DNA of 64,000 bases from Rotaria macrura (Eukaryota > Rotifera > Eurotatoria > Philodinida > Philodinidae): NCBI GenBank assembly GCA_900239685.1, contig OENT01000318.1, positions 1 through 64,000 on the forward strand, in the 5' to 3' direction. Of this stretch, positions 12,373 through 25,600 are shown one piece after another. The notes under the pieces were generated by a model that was not told the origin of the DNA, made no database searches, and saw only the letters and a list, made by a program, of their open reading frames with translations. A program made the position numbers and the translations under genes. Numbering within the stretch: position 1 is the first letter of the stretch; each line of letters opens with the position of its first letter.

Positions 12373-13880
12373 GATTGATGATTGGTTGTTCGTTCTTACA
12401 ATCATTCGAATATGGCACACACTCTTTATACATAACGGTAGTGAGAGAGAAACCAGATGGGCTTCTACTTTGATAACATACGATAGATATCAAAACTTTT
12501 TAAAAAATTAGATTCAATATCAACCATTTTCATGTCAGCATTCCGTAAATAGAATCATTGAAAGAAAAACGTTAGAAATGAGTGAATGATACAATCTACT
12601 ATATCAAAGGGGTGTAGTTAGTATTGAGTTAGAATTTATCGAATTTTCTAACTGAAGAATAAAAACTAACTTCGTAGAAAAATCAATGAAAAATTAATAT
12701 GAGATTAACAACTGCTTACTCTGCTCTGGCACATAAATTGAATTCTAAATTGGTTTGCAAGTATCGTTTTTTGAGTTATTGTAATCTGGAACTCAACTTC
12801 GAACTCATTTTTCGAATCATCATCGAAATTTATCCATGCAAGAAAAGGCAGCTGTTTCTATGAGTTTGGCGTTCTCATGGCGAGAATTTAGCCAGAATGT
12901 TATATTATTTCATCGTACTTCTCAAAATGTCTACATATATAGTGCATGAAAATTAACTGATATGCACAGTTGTCAAATCTTGTTTTAGAGCTTTTCTTGA
13001 CGTACTTTTGCATCATCAAATAACTAACTCGATGGAAAACGTCGCTGCCCATTCCATAAGTTGTGTTCAAGATTAAGCCATTTAATTCCATGATGAATTT
13101 CGAGTAAAACTTCTCAATTAAAACGATCAAATGTGAGATAAAATTATGAATAGATAGAATGCTCAGAAAAGAATAACTGGTAAAGATTCTATCAAGTTTA
13201 ATATTTTGAAAATTTTCAAAACTATTATCAACTAAATAATTGTTATTCGATCGGTTGATTTTGAGAATGTGAACATGACTCATGACATCATTGCAGGATA
13301 TACCTTTGTGGAGGGTGTGAGTATAACCTAAGTTTTATTTTCGCGCGCGAAAAAAAACACCCACATCCATCCAGCGATTAGCAGCTAAAACTTCGTTAAA
13401 TTATGGTATTCGATGTCAATAATTTGAAGAGATTGAGCATTTCTAGATGTCTTAGAGCTCTGACTATGTGAGCTTTAACGTTGACGGACGATGATGAAAT
13501 TACAGTTAGTTATTAAAAAGGAGATGAGTTCAATTCAACCCAGATTTTTATCTACTGAGATAGTACGTTAGTTTTTGGACAGAACTTTATGAATTCCAGC
13601 GTTACTTTCGTCTGTCGTATGAAGAGTATCCAAAGTAGTGGAGTAGGATTTCTTTGTAACTGTCGACAGGGAAGAGGTGTGGGTAAAATACAAAGCTAAT
13701 GACAGATCAGTTGTACCTTTACAGTGGAAGACAAAAGCGAACATGTGACCAAGACATTTTTCACGTTTAAAAGTTGGAACTTCGGTACTATGACTGCTAA
13801 ATTTCTGAATTTATTAAATACAAAAATTTTAGAAGAAAAGACTCAACTTCAGATAAAAAGCAGAATATCATAAATTTAAG
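12373..13880. other. Intergenic region upstream of AOAH
   Basis: No recognised gene. The minus strand has an open frame of 127 codons (13283-12900) with no domain and AT-driven composition, so I do not call it. Near 13343 there is a perfect palindrome, TTTTCGCGCGCGAAAA, flanked by GAGGGTGTG on the left and ACACCCACATCC on the right, a small inverted-repeat arrangement. Confidence 0.5.
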
Positions 13881-15500
13881 TTAAGTTATAACAAGAAATT
13901 CATGGGCTCTGAACTTATCAAACCACATTCGTTTATGGTTACCGTCGGGTAGCAGCTGATAATATTGCTGATCATCCATTTGAATATAGCCAACAAGCCC
14001 TTGCGTTTTCAAAGCTTCACCTGTTTCATTCAACACATCGTATTGACGGACTGTTGTACTCTCTTGACTGCTACCGCTTACAAAGAGACAGAAATGACAA
14101 CCAAAATTTTTAAATGATTCATCTTTCGATGACAGATCATTTTCCATTCGCTCATTAACATCGATCATAAAGTCGTAAAGTGCACGTAATTTCTTTTGCT
14201 GTTGACTGTAGATGCCAATACGTGGTTCAGGTGCCATCCAAGCAAGACCAAAGCCATTTCTCTCATAAAAATTCAGGTTGAATGAAACGCTTTTCAAATT
14301 TTTCACAGTTGCAATAGTTTTTTCTTGATACCTTCTATATTTTTGTTTACTGTTCTGTAACTTTACTCCAACTTGTTTCACGTAATTATTCCCAAGCTAT
14401 GAATAAAGTTCAAAAGAAATAGGCATAGGGAAGTTGGATTTTTAGTCTGAAGAAGGGGGGGGGGGGCTGAAGGCTCAGTAAATCCAAAAGCATTCTTGAT
14501 GTCCAAGCGACACAGGCCTGTCGTTATAACGTTCTGCGAAGATCAGAGACTTGGAATACTGTTCGCAAAGTGAGTCATCTTATCACTTTTCACGTTACAG
14601 TATTTGAGGAAACTTACTTCACTTTTCGTTCCTGCTTCAAGGCAATATTCCTTCATTGGAACACACAGGTGACAATGCCATGGAGTATCGTTTTCTTGAT
14701 ACCTAGAGCGAGAAATACAACGATAGTAACCTTTGTCCTTTCTTACTTCAATATCTTTAATCATGTTACGCTTACCAGCAACCACGATGAAATGATAAAA
14801 TCTAGTAAGAAAACGAATACAGCAAAAATATTTTCAGTCTTTGAACAGGTATTCTTTTAATAGTCCAATAGTTTTTGAGATAGAAGGTATAGTGCTATCA
14901 AAACTGGCTTCTATTCTACCCGATAGAAAACTTGATTTCAGTTACCAGCTATATGTATTCACTCAGTTCAACATGCTCGTTTTTATCTCGCTCTCGTTGC
15001 ATTTTCTGCAACAAAGGATCGGTCTTTGAAAACCTAGCAGAATCAAGATATTTAATAACCTATTACCCAGATAAAATTTCTTTCTAAACAGAATCGGCAT
15101 TACTTACTGCTTGATTATCGTATTCTGGCCTCTTTCCTAAAAACTTTGTTACAAGAGACATTGTCTCGTCGATTTCATTTGATTTTGTCTTCTCATCAAC
15201 ATTGCCCTGTGTTTGCCGTACAATAAAATGTGGACGTGGACTGAATTTATCGAACACTAATTCAACTAAGTCGCTAGCATTTGGAGTGCCATATTTTGGA
15301 AATGGAAGCGGAACATAAGTATTCTGACGAGCAGTAGCATGAGCCTGAAACGGTGAAAAGTTGTATAAAAGTGATGGCGCCAACTAAGACTTTGAAATAA
15401 TCTTACCATATTTTCGAATGTCAAACTTAAGACCTTGTATACTAGACGCAATAATATTTTCTCTCTGAGGATACCTTCACAATATATACTTAGCTATATT
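13881..15500 (-). CDS. Unrecognised multi-exon gene, N terminus uncertain
   Basis: Several exons on the minus strand carry clean splice signals. One near 15490-15407 ends before GTAAGA. 15344-15108 (79 codons) is bounded by CAG and GTAAGT. A short charged exon lies within about 15030-14965. 14801-14618 is bounded by CTAG and GTAAGT. The terminal exon is 14396-13881 (172 codons), in phase with the previous one. A further segment around 14935-14835 on the same strand may be coding. The exon at 14801-14618 carries a Cys/His cluster, WHCHLCVPMKEYC, that could bind metal; the last exon is mixed alpha/beta-like with GLAWMAPEPRIG and ends in HEFLVIT. I recognise no family. The initiator Met is not found, so the model is incomplete at its 5' end, and the joins between 15108 and 14801 are unresolved. 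The intron 14617-14397 contains an uninterrupted run of G on the plus strand (near 14454-14466). Confidence 0.5.
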
Positions 15501-18336
15501 TTTTATAAATTGGGAAAAAACCCATACTTTTTATTTTTTGTTTTTTTCCTGCTATTACATCGAATGAGTCATGCCATTTTATTTCTGTTCTAATCGTGCT
15601 CTTTTTTGCTGGATGTTACTCTCTTTTGCTACATTTCGTAGTGCTTGCATAGAGATGAAATTAAATTTAAGAATTACACAGTGCAAATCTTCAAAGGTGG
15701 ATATATGACATTCTCTACTAGTTAAACATGTGTTGGCGTGCAAGCAAGGTTTTTCATATTATCGAGAATAAATGATGAATGGGAAAAATGGACTAATAAA
15801 ATAGACAGAAGAATGAAAAAGAAAGAGACACAAGAGAAGAGAGAAAGAAGAGGATTGAATGACGCATCAATTGTACACGTGGGAACTTAGTAATAGGGTA
15901 CTGGCCAAAGTTATAAGACCACCTAACATGTTTGGGAAATTTTTTTCGAGTATTCTTGGTATTATTTCCTGAACGTTGTACCATGAAGTTTAGCAAATTG
16001 CTTACTAAGATATGGTATAGAATCGACTAGTTGCTGATAATACAGACGTGTCACACCACAATTCACAGGGATTCTTGGGTTTAATTTTTTAGTGCGAAAC
16101 TATAGATTTTCTATTGAGTTAGAACAATGGAATATGCCAGATCATTTTAGCACGTTTATATAGCTATTTTCGAAGTGTTGTATGAAGTATTATGATCTGC
16201 CGGGTAGTGCAATACGTTGTATCGAAGCATTATGACTGTTTGACTGATTCCATATCTTATCAAATAATATTGATTAGGCATCCTCAATCACCGTTAAATA
16301 TGTAGAGCCATTAACTGCATCCGAATATATCACAGACATACGCAGCTACATACGCTAACATGTGCATTATCACGTTAAATGCTTGGAAAAAAATGAAACG
16401 ATATATTAGATTCTGTTTTTAAACCTAGCAACTGTATGTGATTTTCATCAATAAATAATTCAAAATGTATCTAATCTTCCGAAGTGATGATATTTTATTC
16501 ACTTCACCAAGGCTGATTTTTTAGGCGAAATAAGGTCGTTCTTATATTATTACAGATTCGCGACATACTTTGATTATGAAGTTTAACTTTTTTACTTCAT
16601 ATAAAGAACACGGAGACATTGTCTCCGGACATCCAGCTGTTTACATATTGAAAGAACGTGTTTAAATGATTCTTACTGATTGATTTCGTTTGCGTAAACT
16701 TGCTGAACGTCGATCATCATGTGTTCTTCATGCGTTTTTGCATCCTGCATGTGATATATTTGATGTAGATACTCCAATTTCACTGTGTTTACTACATTCA
16801 AAGTCTAGTTTTTGAAGCATCACACATCCCGGTGACGTGATGGTTAGCTTCAATCAGATTTTCACAGAACTTAAAATCAGCTTTCTTCACTAAAGATTCT
16901 TTTCGACAGTTCATGACCACTAACCACTCAAGTCCAGTCCTACTTCTAAAAACCCTATTGACAAAATACTATCCAGAGCATGTGAAGTAATATTGTAAGA
17001 GATTCAGTCTTATTCGTGAAATATTTGAAATAATGGGCAATGTTAACATCTTCATATTTTTTGAATTTCACTCCAGAAAAATTTATCATTAAAAATGAGA
17101 GATCTTCCTAAATCACATTTATGCATTAAGTTTAATTTTGTTTCTCTATTTTATTATGTAGACATTGAAATATTCTTTGTTTTTACCACGAATCAACTGC
17201 GTTGTGATTCAAAAAGACACCGATGTACCTATCTCATCCGAACTCGAAAAGAGGTGGGTAGTTAACTGATGAAATTGGCCCTCTCGAAAACATAACTTAT
17301 TTTTGGAGTACTCTCGTTTCATTGACACATCCTTAATTAGGCCGTTTCATCGACAAATTTGTTCATCAACGATATTGAAATATGAATGAAAAACTATTTT
17401 CTTGGAGAAAGAAATTAGATAGATCGTGGTGATGCTATCCAACAGTTTTACAAGCAATGTATCTTATCATCAACACAAACGGTATATAAACGATTTCTAC
17501 TGGTGAGCATGACTTTCTTTACAACTAAGATTATCATGTAGGATAATACTAGAAGAAACGTAGTTGGTTTATTGGCATGTACTATGGATATAAGATATGC
17601 ATTCAAATCAAGATGTTTTCGATTACTGAAACCATGAAAGGTAGAAAATGCTTATTTCTTGATGAATATCATTATCATCGGGAACGAACTCGGAACACTA
17701 CAACTGATCAAATTATTTTTCTTTCAATGAATATTGTTGAACAGAAAGTTTCGATGAAGTGAGAAGAAGAAATTTGTCGATGAAATGGAATCAAACCATT
17801 AATTTTATGTCGAACCCTGCGGGCGTCAGTGTGAATGAAGAGATTTATCATATTTACAATTTTGATTGCATGTTACATACCTCCCTCTTGCTTTACTACG
17901 TCGCGCAATTTCTTTCCTCAATGAATTAATATTTTTGCGGGATTCTTTTATTTGCATTACTTTTTACTAGTGTTTGATTTTATTACTTTGGAAGAAAAAT
18001 AAACATGAGAGATTCTTTGAGCAAAAGCAGCGCAAAAGTTGCTTTTTAATGTGAAATCTAATGAAATGTCTGTTTTTCTTTTTCTGCCTTTTGAAATCTT
18101 CTGAAGCTGCATTCATTGGCGTCTATTTAAATTTTCATTAATAGTAATATTCTGTTTAGAAAATGAGTTACAAAAAAAAGTCTTACAGCGGCAAGAAGAA
18201 TATGAGAAACAGGGGCAAAGAGAAGAGTGAAGTAAAGTGGAAAACTGGCATTCTTCGTCAACTATCAATATAGATGAGAATACATGTTTCATTGTACATT
18301 ATTATTTGTAGATTGAACAGAAAACGGTCAAAAACA
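15501..18336. other. Intergenic region with a possible Tc1-type element end
   Basis: No gene is supported. At about 15897-15925 the sequence TACTGGCCAAAGTTATAAGA resembles the terminal repeats of many Tc1/mariner-like elements, but I see no inverted partner or flanking TA duplication. The rest is AT-rich filler. Confidence 0.35.
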
Positions 18337-18612
18337 ATGCCAAGTAGAAAAATCAATGTCTATGATGTCGTTACATCTGAAAAAATGCATCGACATAGAA
18401 CAAGGATTCGAATAGCAGCACATATCAAACGAAAAGCAATACCGTCGAATATTCGTCGTGGTTACAAACCACGACGATCGTTGCGGCTAGCTTTAAACCA
18501 GCCTCAAGTTCTTGATCTGATTGAGGCTTGCAAGAAACGCCGAGCTGTGACGTTTGATCGATCGTACTCCAAGAGTGAATTGATCAAGATTTTGCTAGCA
18601 GTAAGACTGTAA
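18337..18612 (+). CDS. Small, strongly basic protein, possibly SAP-like
   Basis: An ATG at 18337 opens a 91-residue frame; an in-frame ATG at 18274 would add 21 residues. I prefer the shorter form because it starts where the composition turns coherent (MPSRKINVYDVV). The product is packed with Arg and Lys in the first 60 residues, including HRHRTRIRIAAHIKRK. It ends in a short helical segment, LDLIEACKKRRAV, followed by YSKSELIKILL, which faintly resembles the helix-turn-helix of SAP DNA-binding motifs. Nuclear, nucleic-acid-binding behaviour would fit but is inferred. The codons for RRGYKPRR form a perfect 10-bp hairpin with a 3-nt loop (about 18457-18479). No neighbour suggests a function. 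Confidence 0.4.
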   Translation: MPSRKINVYDVVTSEKMHRHRTRIRIAAHIKRKAIPSNIRRGYKPRRSLRLALNQPQVLDLIEACKKRRAVTFDRSYSKSELIKILLAVRL

Positions 18613-19777
18613 ATCTTCAATATGATAATAAGTAAATATGGCTTTAGAGCTCTAGCAATAATCAATATCAGCATGAAAGTTTCTTGGCAAACTTTGACGT
18701 AACTTCAAAGTTCCAAGTGAACAAAAAAGAATCAATTAAATGTCGAGAAGTAAGTGATCTAATTTTACAAGTAACTTCGACTAAATCATACCTTATTGAA
18801 TTCACCTGCTATTACAACTCAATCTAGTCACCAGCCATCATGAGCATGTTCTCTTTCCTTTTTAATCTATTGAAGTAGTATCAGAAAAAGTCTGCTCATC
18901 TCAACAAATTGGAATGTTTCTGATTAGAAACAGCATCTTTTGATGAGAACCTGCCGGAAGTTTATTCTTTCGATTGTGTCGGAATCAATAATATGCTTAA
19001 GCAAATAAGTCGTGTTGAATTATCGAGTGGTACTAGGAAAAGAATTTATTTTTACGACCATATGTACAAAGCTAAACATAGAGGACTCATTGTCAAAAAC
19101 GTTATACTTTCTGTATGGAGAAAATTGAATAAAAATTAAACACTTCTTGACTTACTGATTCTCCATATCTCTCAAAACTCGTCAATTTATGTCTTAGAAC
19201 TATCCTTGCGGATACACCCACACCATGCCTACTTCAACCATTGAACATCGGTTCACTATTTCACACTAGTCAAAATATCCATTAAAATCACTACAAAAGT
19301 GACAGTAAAGGACAACATAAAAATGCAGAACTTTATTCGAAACAAATTGCAGCCAAAGAAATCATTTAGTAGTTGTACATTATTATAAAAAGGTATCTCC
19401 TTCAAATAACTACCTGCACAAAATTACGTGACCATAAATAATTTTCGAAAATCATGTAATGTACTATAGTTGATCTTCTTAGTATTATAAAAATCTCTGA
19501 TGATAATTGATATGATTTTCACGAAGCCACACATCATTAGGTGTACAAAGTTTGACCCAACTTCAGTACACATCCAAAATGCTACCTTAAAATTGCTACA
19601 ACATTCATTCAAAGATTTTGCCTCTCACATGCTTGTCTATTCAAAGAAAACTAAGAACTCAATTGATTGCTTTTTGTTGCATAGATTCGGTTCCATGCCA
19701 ACTTTGTACTGCTACGTTATGACATCGATTTCAACAAACTATACTCGATCAGGAGACGTATATTAGAAGATAGAAAA
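18613..19777. other. Intergenic region
   Basis: AT-rich and without a supported gene. An ACACCCACACC motif at 19214-19224 matches the complement of telomere-like GTGTGGGT. Confidence 0.45.
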
Positions 19778-20071
19778 ATGTACGCCTTTTGTAGGTCCTT
19801 CGAAATGGATGTGATCGGAGCTGTCGAAGGAAGTACTTGGCTGATTCTGGTTATGACGATACCAACGGCAGTGGCGTTACAGCAGGCATCACAAATTGGT
19901 ACTGCTAACATGGCCAGTGCGGGGCTTCTGGGGATGCATACTGGAGGACTTATGGGTGGTGTTATTGGTAGTGCGGCTGGTCCAATTGGCACTCTTTTGG
20001 GAGGAATTTTTGGGAGTTTTCTAGGTATAGCTGTAGGATTAGGTGGCACTTATTTGGATCAAAGAATGTAG
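19778..20071 (+). CDS. Small glycine-zipper membrane protein
   Basis: ORF of 97 residues from ATG 19778; a second ATG at 19805 would give 88 residues and is equally plausible. Residues about 45-92 form a long, nearly uncharged segment with Gly spaced every three to four residues (GGLMGGVIGSAAGPIG, then LLGGIFGSFLGIAVGLGG). This is a classic glycine zipper expected to pack into a membrane as a helical hairpin. An earlier hydrophobic helix lies around residues 20-36. Such zippers occur in unrelated membrane proteins, including small bacterial peptides, so the composition does not identify a family. The base composition of the Gly-rich part is richer in GC than its surroundings. Whether the ORF is expressed cannot be judged from sequence. 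Confidence 0.45.
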   Translation: MYAFCRSFEMDVIGAVEGSTWLILVMTIPTAVALQQASQIGTANMASAGLLGMHTGGLMGGVIGSAAGPIGTLLGGIFGSFLGIAVGLGGTYLDQRM

Positions 20072-22616
20072 ACCTGCTGATTTCTGACCTTAACTCTAAA
20101 AATTACAATATACGTCTCCATTCAAATAACGAACATCACAGTTAGTGTGGGTGTGAGTAGAACTAAAATCGACACGAACCCACCAGAGGTGTACGATCTT
20201 CGGGTTTCAACCCAATGGGCTAAGTGGTGCCGGTGGGGTGCAAGCTTTTTTTATTTCTTCCGGATTTTCGGGCTGTGCGTTTGCTTCAAGATACGAGTGG
20301 CACGAGAATAGATTTGCATGGTGGCGGGCAGTTTAAGAATTTCTGTGGGGCACAGTGAAGAACTGGAAATCTATCGATAGATGATATTATTCTAGATATG
20401 TACTACGATGCATATTTTAATTTGGTTCATTATTTTCATCCAATTAATAATGACAAACTGACTTCTTTGCTTCTTCCTTTCCTTATCGTTTCTTATAAAG
20501 TTCGATTATTGATTTATGTTAAGAAGTGAAAAAAGAAACAAAAAATCAGTTGATATTTACAACTCATACATAGAATCAATTGACTCTCAGATGAGAAGAA
20601 TCGTTTGATAGATGGATGTCATTGAATACCACTCTCCCATCTTCAAATACTTCTGCATCTCTTTGATCAGGGATGTGCATATGAAGTGGGGATGGAGTAT
20701 GGAGTTTCATACCTAGAACTCACCGCCCCCTTTTTTCTCTTCGGGGACATCCCTGGTCTTGATTAATATTCATCGAGTAATATCAAAATCAAGACGCCTT
20801 TGAAAGAACAACTAGAGAAATATGTACTTGTCGAAAATCATTAAGTCACTCATGAGAAACTATCACCATGCTGAAAAAGAATTTCTCTTCCTGTTGTAAA
20901 AGATAAAAATAGCCGCAGTGCAGCGATTAATAACTTTGCCTAAGATTTTTTTGCGATGATATCATCAATTATGAAGAATAAATCACTGAAAATAAAATAA
21001 ATAATGAAGACAATTTTATTCAGGTTTCACGAGTGCGGGGCAGGGCGAAAGTTGGGTGGGGAACGCTTAGAAAATTTTCTCATCGGGATTGGCAAGGCGG
21101 GTCGGGGCCCATGCCCCATGGGTCATCAAAACTCGATGTCTCCCACACCACTGACACCCACAACAATATAAATTGACGAACTTAGATGCTATTAATGAAA
21201 AGCGTACTTATGTTGAGCTCAAGTCATAAGAAAAATTCAGTGAATCGATTAATATGTCAGAATAAAAATACAACACTTGATTTTCGCACGCATGGTTGAA
21301 CCCTGTAGGCTATTGGATGTCGCTAAGAATAAAATGGTTGTTTTGAAAAACCACTTGATTCGAAATAATCGCACTTCACACCAATCACAGAAACAGAATT
21401 GAAAATCTCTTTTTCCCTGAAAAAATATTCTATAGATTTTTTCATAGAGATTTTAAAGAGTATTTCGAATGGCAAAATAATTAATGCTGAACTTGAAGTT
21501 TTCCCCCCCAAAAGATCCATCTTTCAACTCTCTACAACACTTGAACCACAGGATTTTATGTTGAAAGTTGAAGGAAAATTTTTTATGTTCATCTTTGCGG
21601 CGTACTTCAAGTATCTTCTCCTTCAGATTCTCGATAATTTATCTTGTTCAATCTACAGTTTCGGCACTGCTGGAAAATGAGGCACCACCACGCGCCAAAA
21701 TAGCATGTTTGATGAACGGGTTATTTTTCATTCTCATGGGGATTGATTATTGTACTAGAGTCAGTGACAAAGATTGATCTTGAATGTTTTTTTCTTCGAT
21801 TCAGTTGGCGTCAAATACCTGATTTTTAGTCATATTGCATAAGATTTTTAAATATTAGCCTTATTCGATCATCTATATGATTTCAGTAAATTTCGAGCTA
21901 GAACAGAAAACCTTGTGGTGCAGGCGTTTTGTAGAGAATTGAATGGCAGATCTTTTGGGGAAAAGCTCAAGTTTAGAGAATGCACAATAAAACAGATACC
22001 ACTAAAATATTGAGAGGGCCATTTATTCTGTTGCACCCCGTTAGAATGTCACTAAAGATGTAAATCTTGAAAAATCAAGAAGCAATGCCATTTTTAGTTA
22101 ACTTGCGATGATCATTATTGTCAAATTATCATTATAGTTATATTTTCTACATACACACATAGAACTAAGTAAAGAATAAGTAAACGAACAAAAGAAAAGC
22201 TAACAAATAAAGATTGATAGAGAGCGAAAAAAAAATTCAATCAACAAACACACACGTCACCGGACGCGTTGTCATTCTTTTTTCTTTCCTCATTCTTCAA
22301 TACAAGAAATAAAACAGAAAAAAAGAAACGACTAGTGAGAAGTGCAATAACAACAACAGCAACAAATTAATACGACAGTATTTTCAACTGTTCCTATCAC
22401 AAGAAGCCAAATTAACCATTCTCATATATATATATACAAACTACCGGAATAAGAAGGAGAAAAGAAAAAAAAAAAAACAATGAGATCAAGCTTTTCTGTC
22501 ACAAAAAAAAATGCCTCTATATATATATATATATGGACGGGTTAAATGAAACGAAAAAGAAAAATGCTTTCGAGATTATCATAATGTACGGTCAACAAGA
22601 CACATAAAAAAAAATA
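20072..22616. other. Intergenic region with GC islands and a tiny MITE
   Basis: Two GC-rich islands, about 20170-20350 and 21030-21165, stand out from AT-rich sequence. The left begins with GTGTGGGTGTGAG (20145-20157) and the right ends in CACCCACAA, which would suit the two ends of a decayed element, though the inverted match is short. A complete 88-bp element lies between them (listed separately). Around 22430-22530 there are A-rich and TA-rich simple repeats. Confidence 0.4.
20668..20755. mobile_element. 88-bp MITE with CAGGGATGT ends
   Basis: The element starts CAGGGATGT and ends ACATCCCTG, a perfect 9-bp terminal inverted repeat. The flank on the left is TCTTTGAT and on the right (G)TCTTGAT, consistent with an 8-bp duplication that has lost one base. 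CAGGGATG-type ends and 8-bp duplications are typical of hAT transposons. At 88 bp it is a minimal non-autonomous relic. Confidence 0.45.
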
Positions 22617-25600
22617 TTATTTGTTACATTCATTCTCTTTATTATTATCATTGGATGATATTGAATTTTTAAATGACGCTTTTCGTTGTTCATCAGATTC
22701 AAGTGTACTTTTTGATTCATCTTCACTATTGATGGACGGATGAAATAAATTAAATGTCGAATGTGGATCATTCTGAAAAATAAAATAGACAGAGTCAACG
22801 TAATCTACAAACGAGTTCAATACATACTTGAATAGTTAAATGATATTCAGCATTGAATTGTTCATCTTGATGTCGAGCAACTAATGGAATTTTATTTGTT
22901 GTAGAATTCGTTGACCAGTATAGCCAATACCAAAGAACAGTTCGAATTTTTCGTGTTGTTATACGAAGAATACGCAAGGCTTCAGCTAATTGTAAAACAT
23001 CTATTTAAGAATAAAAAAAAAAATATCGCTTTTATGAAATTAAAAATTCGAAAAAAAATGAATAAAGAAGTAATGAACCTTTCTCATCTGGTAGACGTGG
23101 TTCACCAGAACGGCATTTCTCAGCTGCATTATCAATTTCTTGTCGACGACGATCTTGCACATTATTAATAGCATTGAACCATTCGTCAAGTGTTTGTCGT
23201 GTTGCTTCAATATCTTGCATATTTAAAACTTCTTTTATACGTTCATGTAAACGAAGTATCTATTAAATAGAATCATATATTACAATGATCTAATATATAA
23301 ATATTTCAATATCAACATACTCGAGTATATTCATAATGATATTCGGCAATCAATCGATCGACACGCGATGGATTATTTGATAATGTTGAAAAATTTGAAT
23401 TCGTAATATCATTGATCAATGTTGATGACGACGATTTATGTAATGTTTGAATACCTATTTTTGACTCCGTCTAAATAAAAACAGTCCATCTGTAGAACAT
23501 GTATTAAAAATTACACTTTCATTAGCATTGACAAATTTAAATCTCGACAATTGAGCGGACATATTTTTAAATAGAAATGCATTTCGACTGGTTCACTAAA
23601 CTATTTTACGTCACTAGATAAAATTTTCATGATACTTATTCTTTTTCAAAGATATAATGACCAGACAATGTACGTATCAAAATTGAATACGGAGAATCTT
23701 CGCCCTGTAGTATGAGACATGATTTGTTTTGATCAATTTGATTCAGTAGAATTATGACTACACACTGCTCATTGTCTATATTTGTATTCAGATCATGTAT
23801 CCATTTCGGTAAGTTATTTTCGTACTATTTAGTTGTCTTAATATTGAACTTTTACATCAAGCGCTTACAAAGTCTCATCTTTTGCTTTATCATGTTATTC
23901 CGAAATGCGTAACGTACTGGTCTCCTTATAGAACGACAGTTTTCTACTTCCACTCAATGATCAGTCTAATATTAAGACATAGAAAAAAGTACACAGGCCT
24001 TAGAAAAGTAAGTCTGTTCGACCTTCTGAAAACGATGTAGGATCACCTTTTATTGATATCGGTTCTATAGTTCTGGTTGAAATTTTCTATAGCTTATGAT
24101 CCTAATAACTTAAACTTTCAAATTTGTTTCTCATGAAAGGATGCGCCGGAAGCAGTTCCCTAGCTAGTTCAGTTGGCTCACCAATGAGATAAAAGCTTAG
24201 ATCTTAGTGATAGAATTCGGAACGAAATTGACAGAACTATTTAAATCATATTAAGAGTTAATTGATGATTATTAAGCTTATAAATCTGACCATCATGATG
24301 TTAGAAGTGTCAATTGCGACACAGTACATTCCCGGAAAAAAAGCTCCTGTACTTATTCACAAAGAATTTTCTTACACTAGTGATCATTGCTAAGACAAAA
24401 ATTTAAATGTTATACTAATTAAAATAATATATCTATGACAACTGCTGGTGATCGCCACAATATGATGATCAATTAGGACAATTTTAACATAAACTAATAT
24501 CGACATTCAACATGAAGTGCATGTTCAAGTAATAAGCAATTATCATTTTAAAAAAGAAACATTCATCATTGACGACGTGTAACCAATACTACATCTATCT
24601 ACTCCAACATATTTTTGTGAATCACTGTCTTTGTGATTCATAATGATTAGTTTAGGCGAATATTTGATAAAGGGATTTAACGAAATATTAAATAAATATT
24701 TATAAAACCAATAAAGCGAATTAAGTCGTCGTTATTCTCTGACGTACGATCCTTGAAACTAAATAGTCGCATACTTAAATTGAATAAAAGGCACTTTTGT
24801 TTTCTCTTAGATTGCTGGAAAATTTCGATACTGTATCTGACATATGTACTTTCATGTGTATTTCAAACAAACAAAAAATAAGTGCATGTGTTGACAATGC
24901 TAGTCTATCATTGATACTTACTTCTGTATAACTATCCCGAATATAATTTAATTGTTCATAGCATTTTTCGATGGCAATATCTAAAATGAATTGAGTCATA
25001 AAATCAACGAGTTTTATTTACAAAAAAAACTAATCTTTTGACTTACGTAATGTATTAGCAACACCTGTTCGTCTGAAAAATATATTTATATTAGAATATG
25101 TTGACATACATATGACATTAATAGAAGAAGAAGAAAAAAAGCAAGTTAACTAAAGAGCACTTGTGTATAAAACACAAGGAAATCATTACTAGATATTATT
25201 ATTATTAACATGAATACTATTAGTTTGCATGAAAATATGTGTCATGGATAGAAAAATAAGAAACAAACGAAAGGGAGGGCAAATAGGTACCTGTTAGATC
25301 GAAAATAGCTAAACAAAATATTTAACGAGTTTATCTCGTAAAACCAATTGAAAATTCTTACCTAATATCTTGACATGTTGTTACAGGTGATGTTAAATTA
25401 GGATCATTGATAGTCGATGTTCCATTAGCACCAGAATAATTCATTGACAATGTTTCATCTAGAGTTGTAAGATAGATTAAAAAAAAAAAAGGAAAAAAAG
25501 AAATATTCATACGTGGAGAAATTGTTAACATTGGTGAATGCTGTTGTCGTTCATTATTTTGAAATGATGAATAATTTTGTTGTAATAATGTATCTTGTGA

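Noticed and set aside
12900..13283. 127-codon minus-strand ORF upstream of AOAH
   Set aside because: Composition is AT-driven, there is no domain, and no splice or start context supports it.
15793..15996. 67-codon minus-strand ORF as a possible first exon of the 13.9-15.5 kb gene
   Set aside because: It overlaps a Tc1-like terminal sequence, and no in-frame splice connection could be established.
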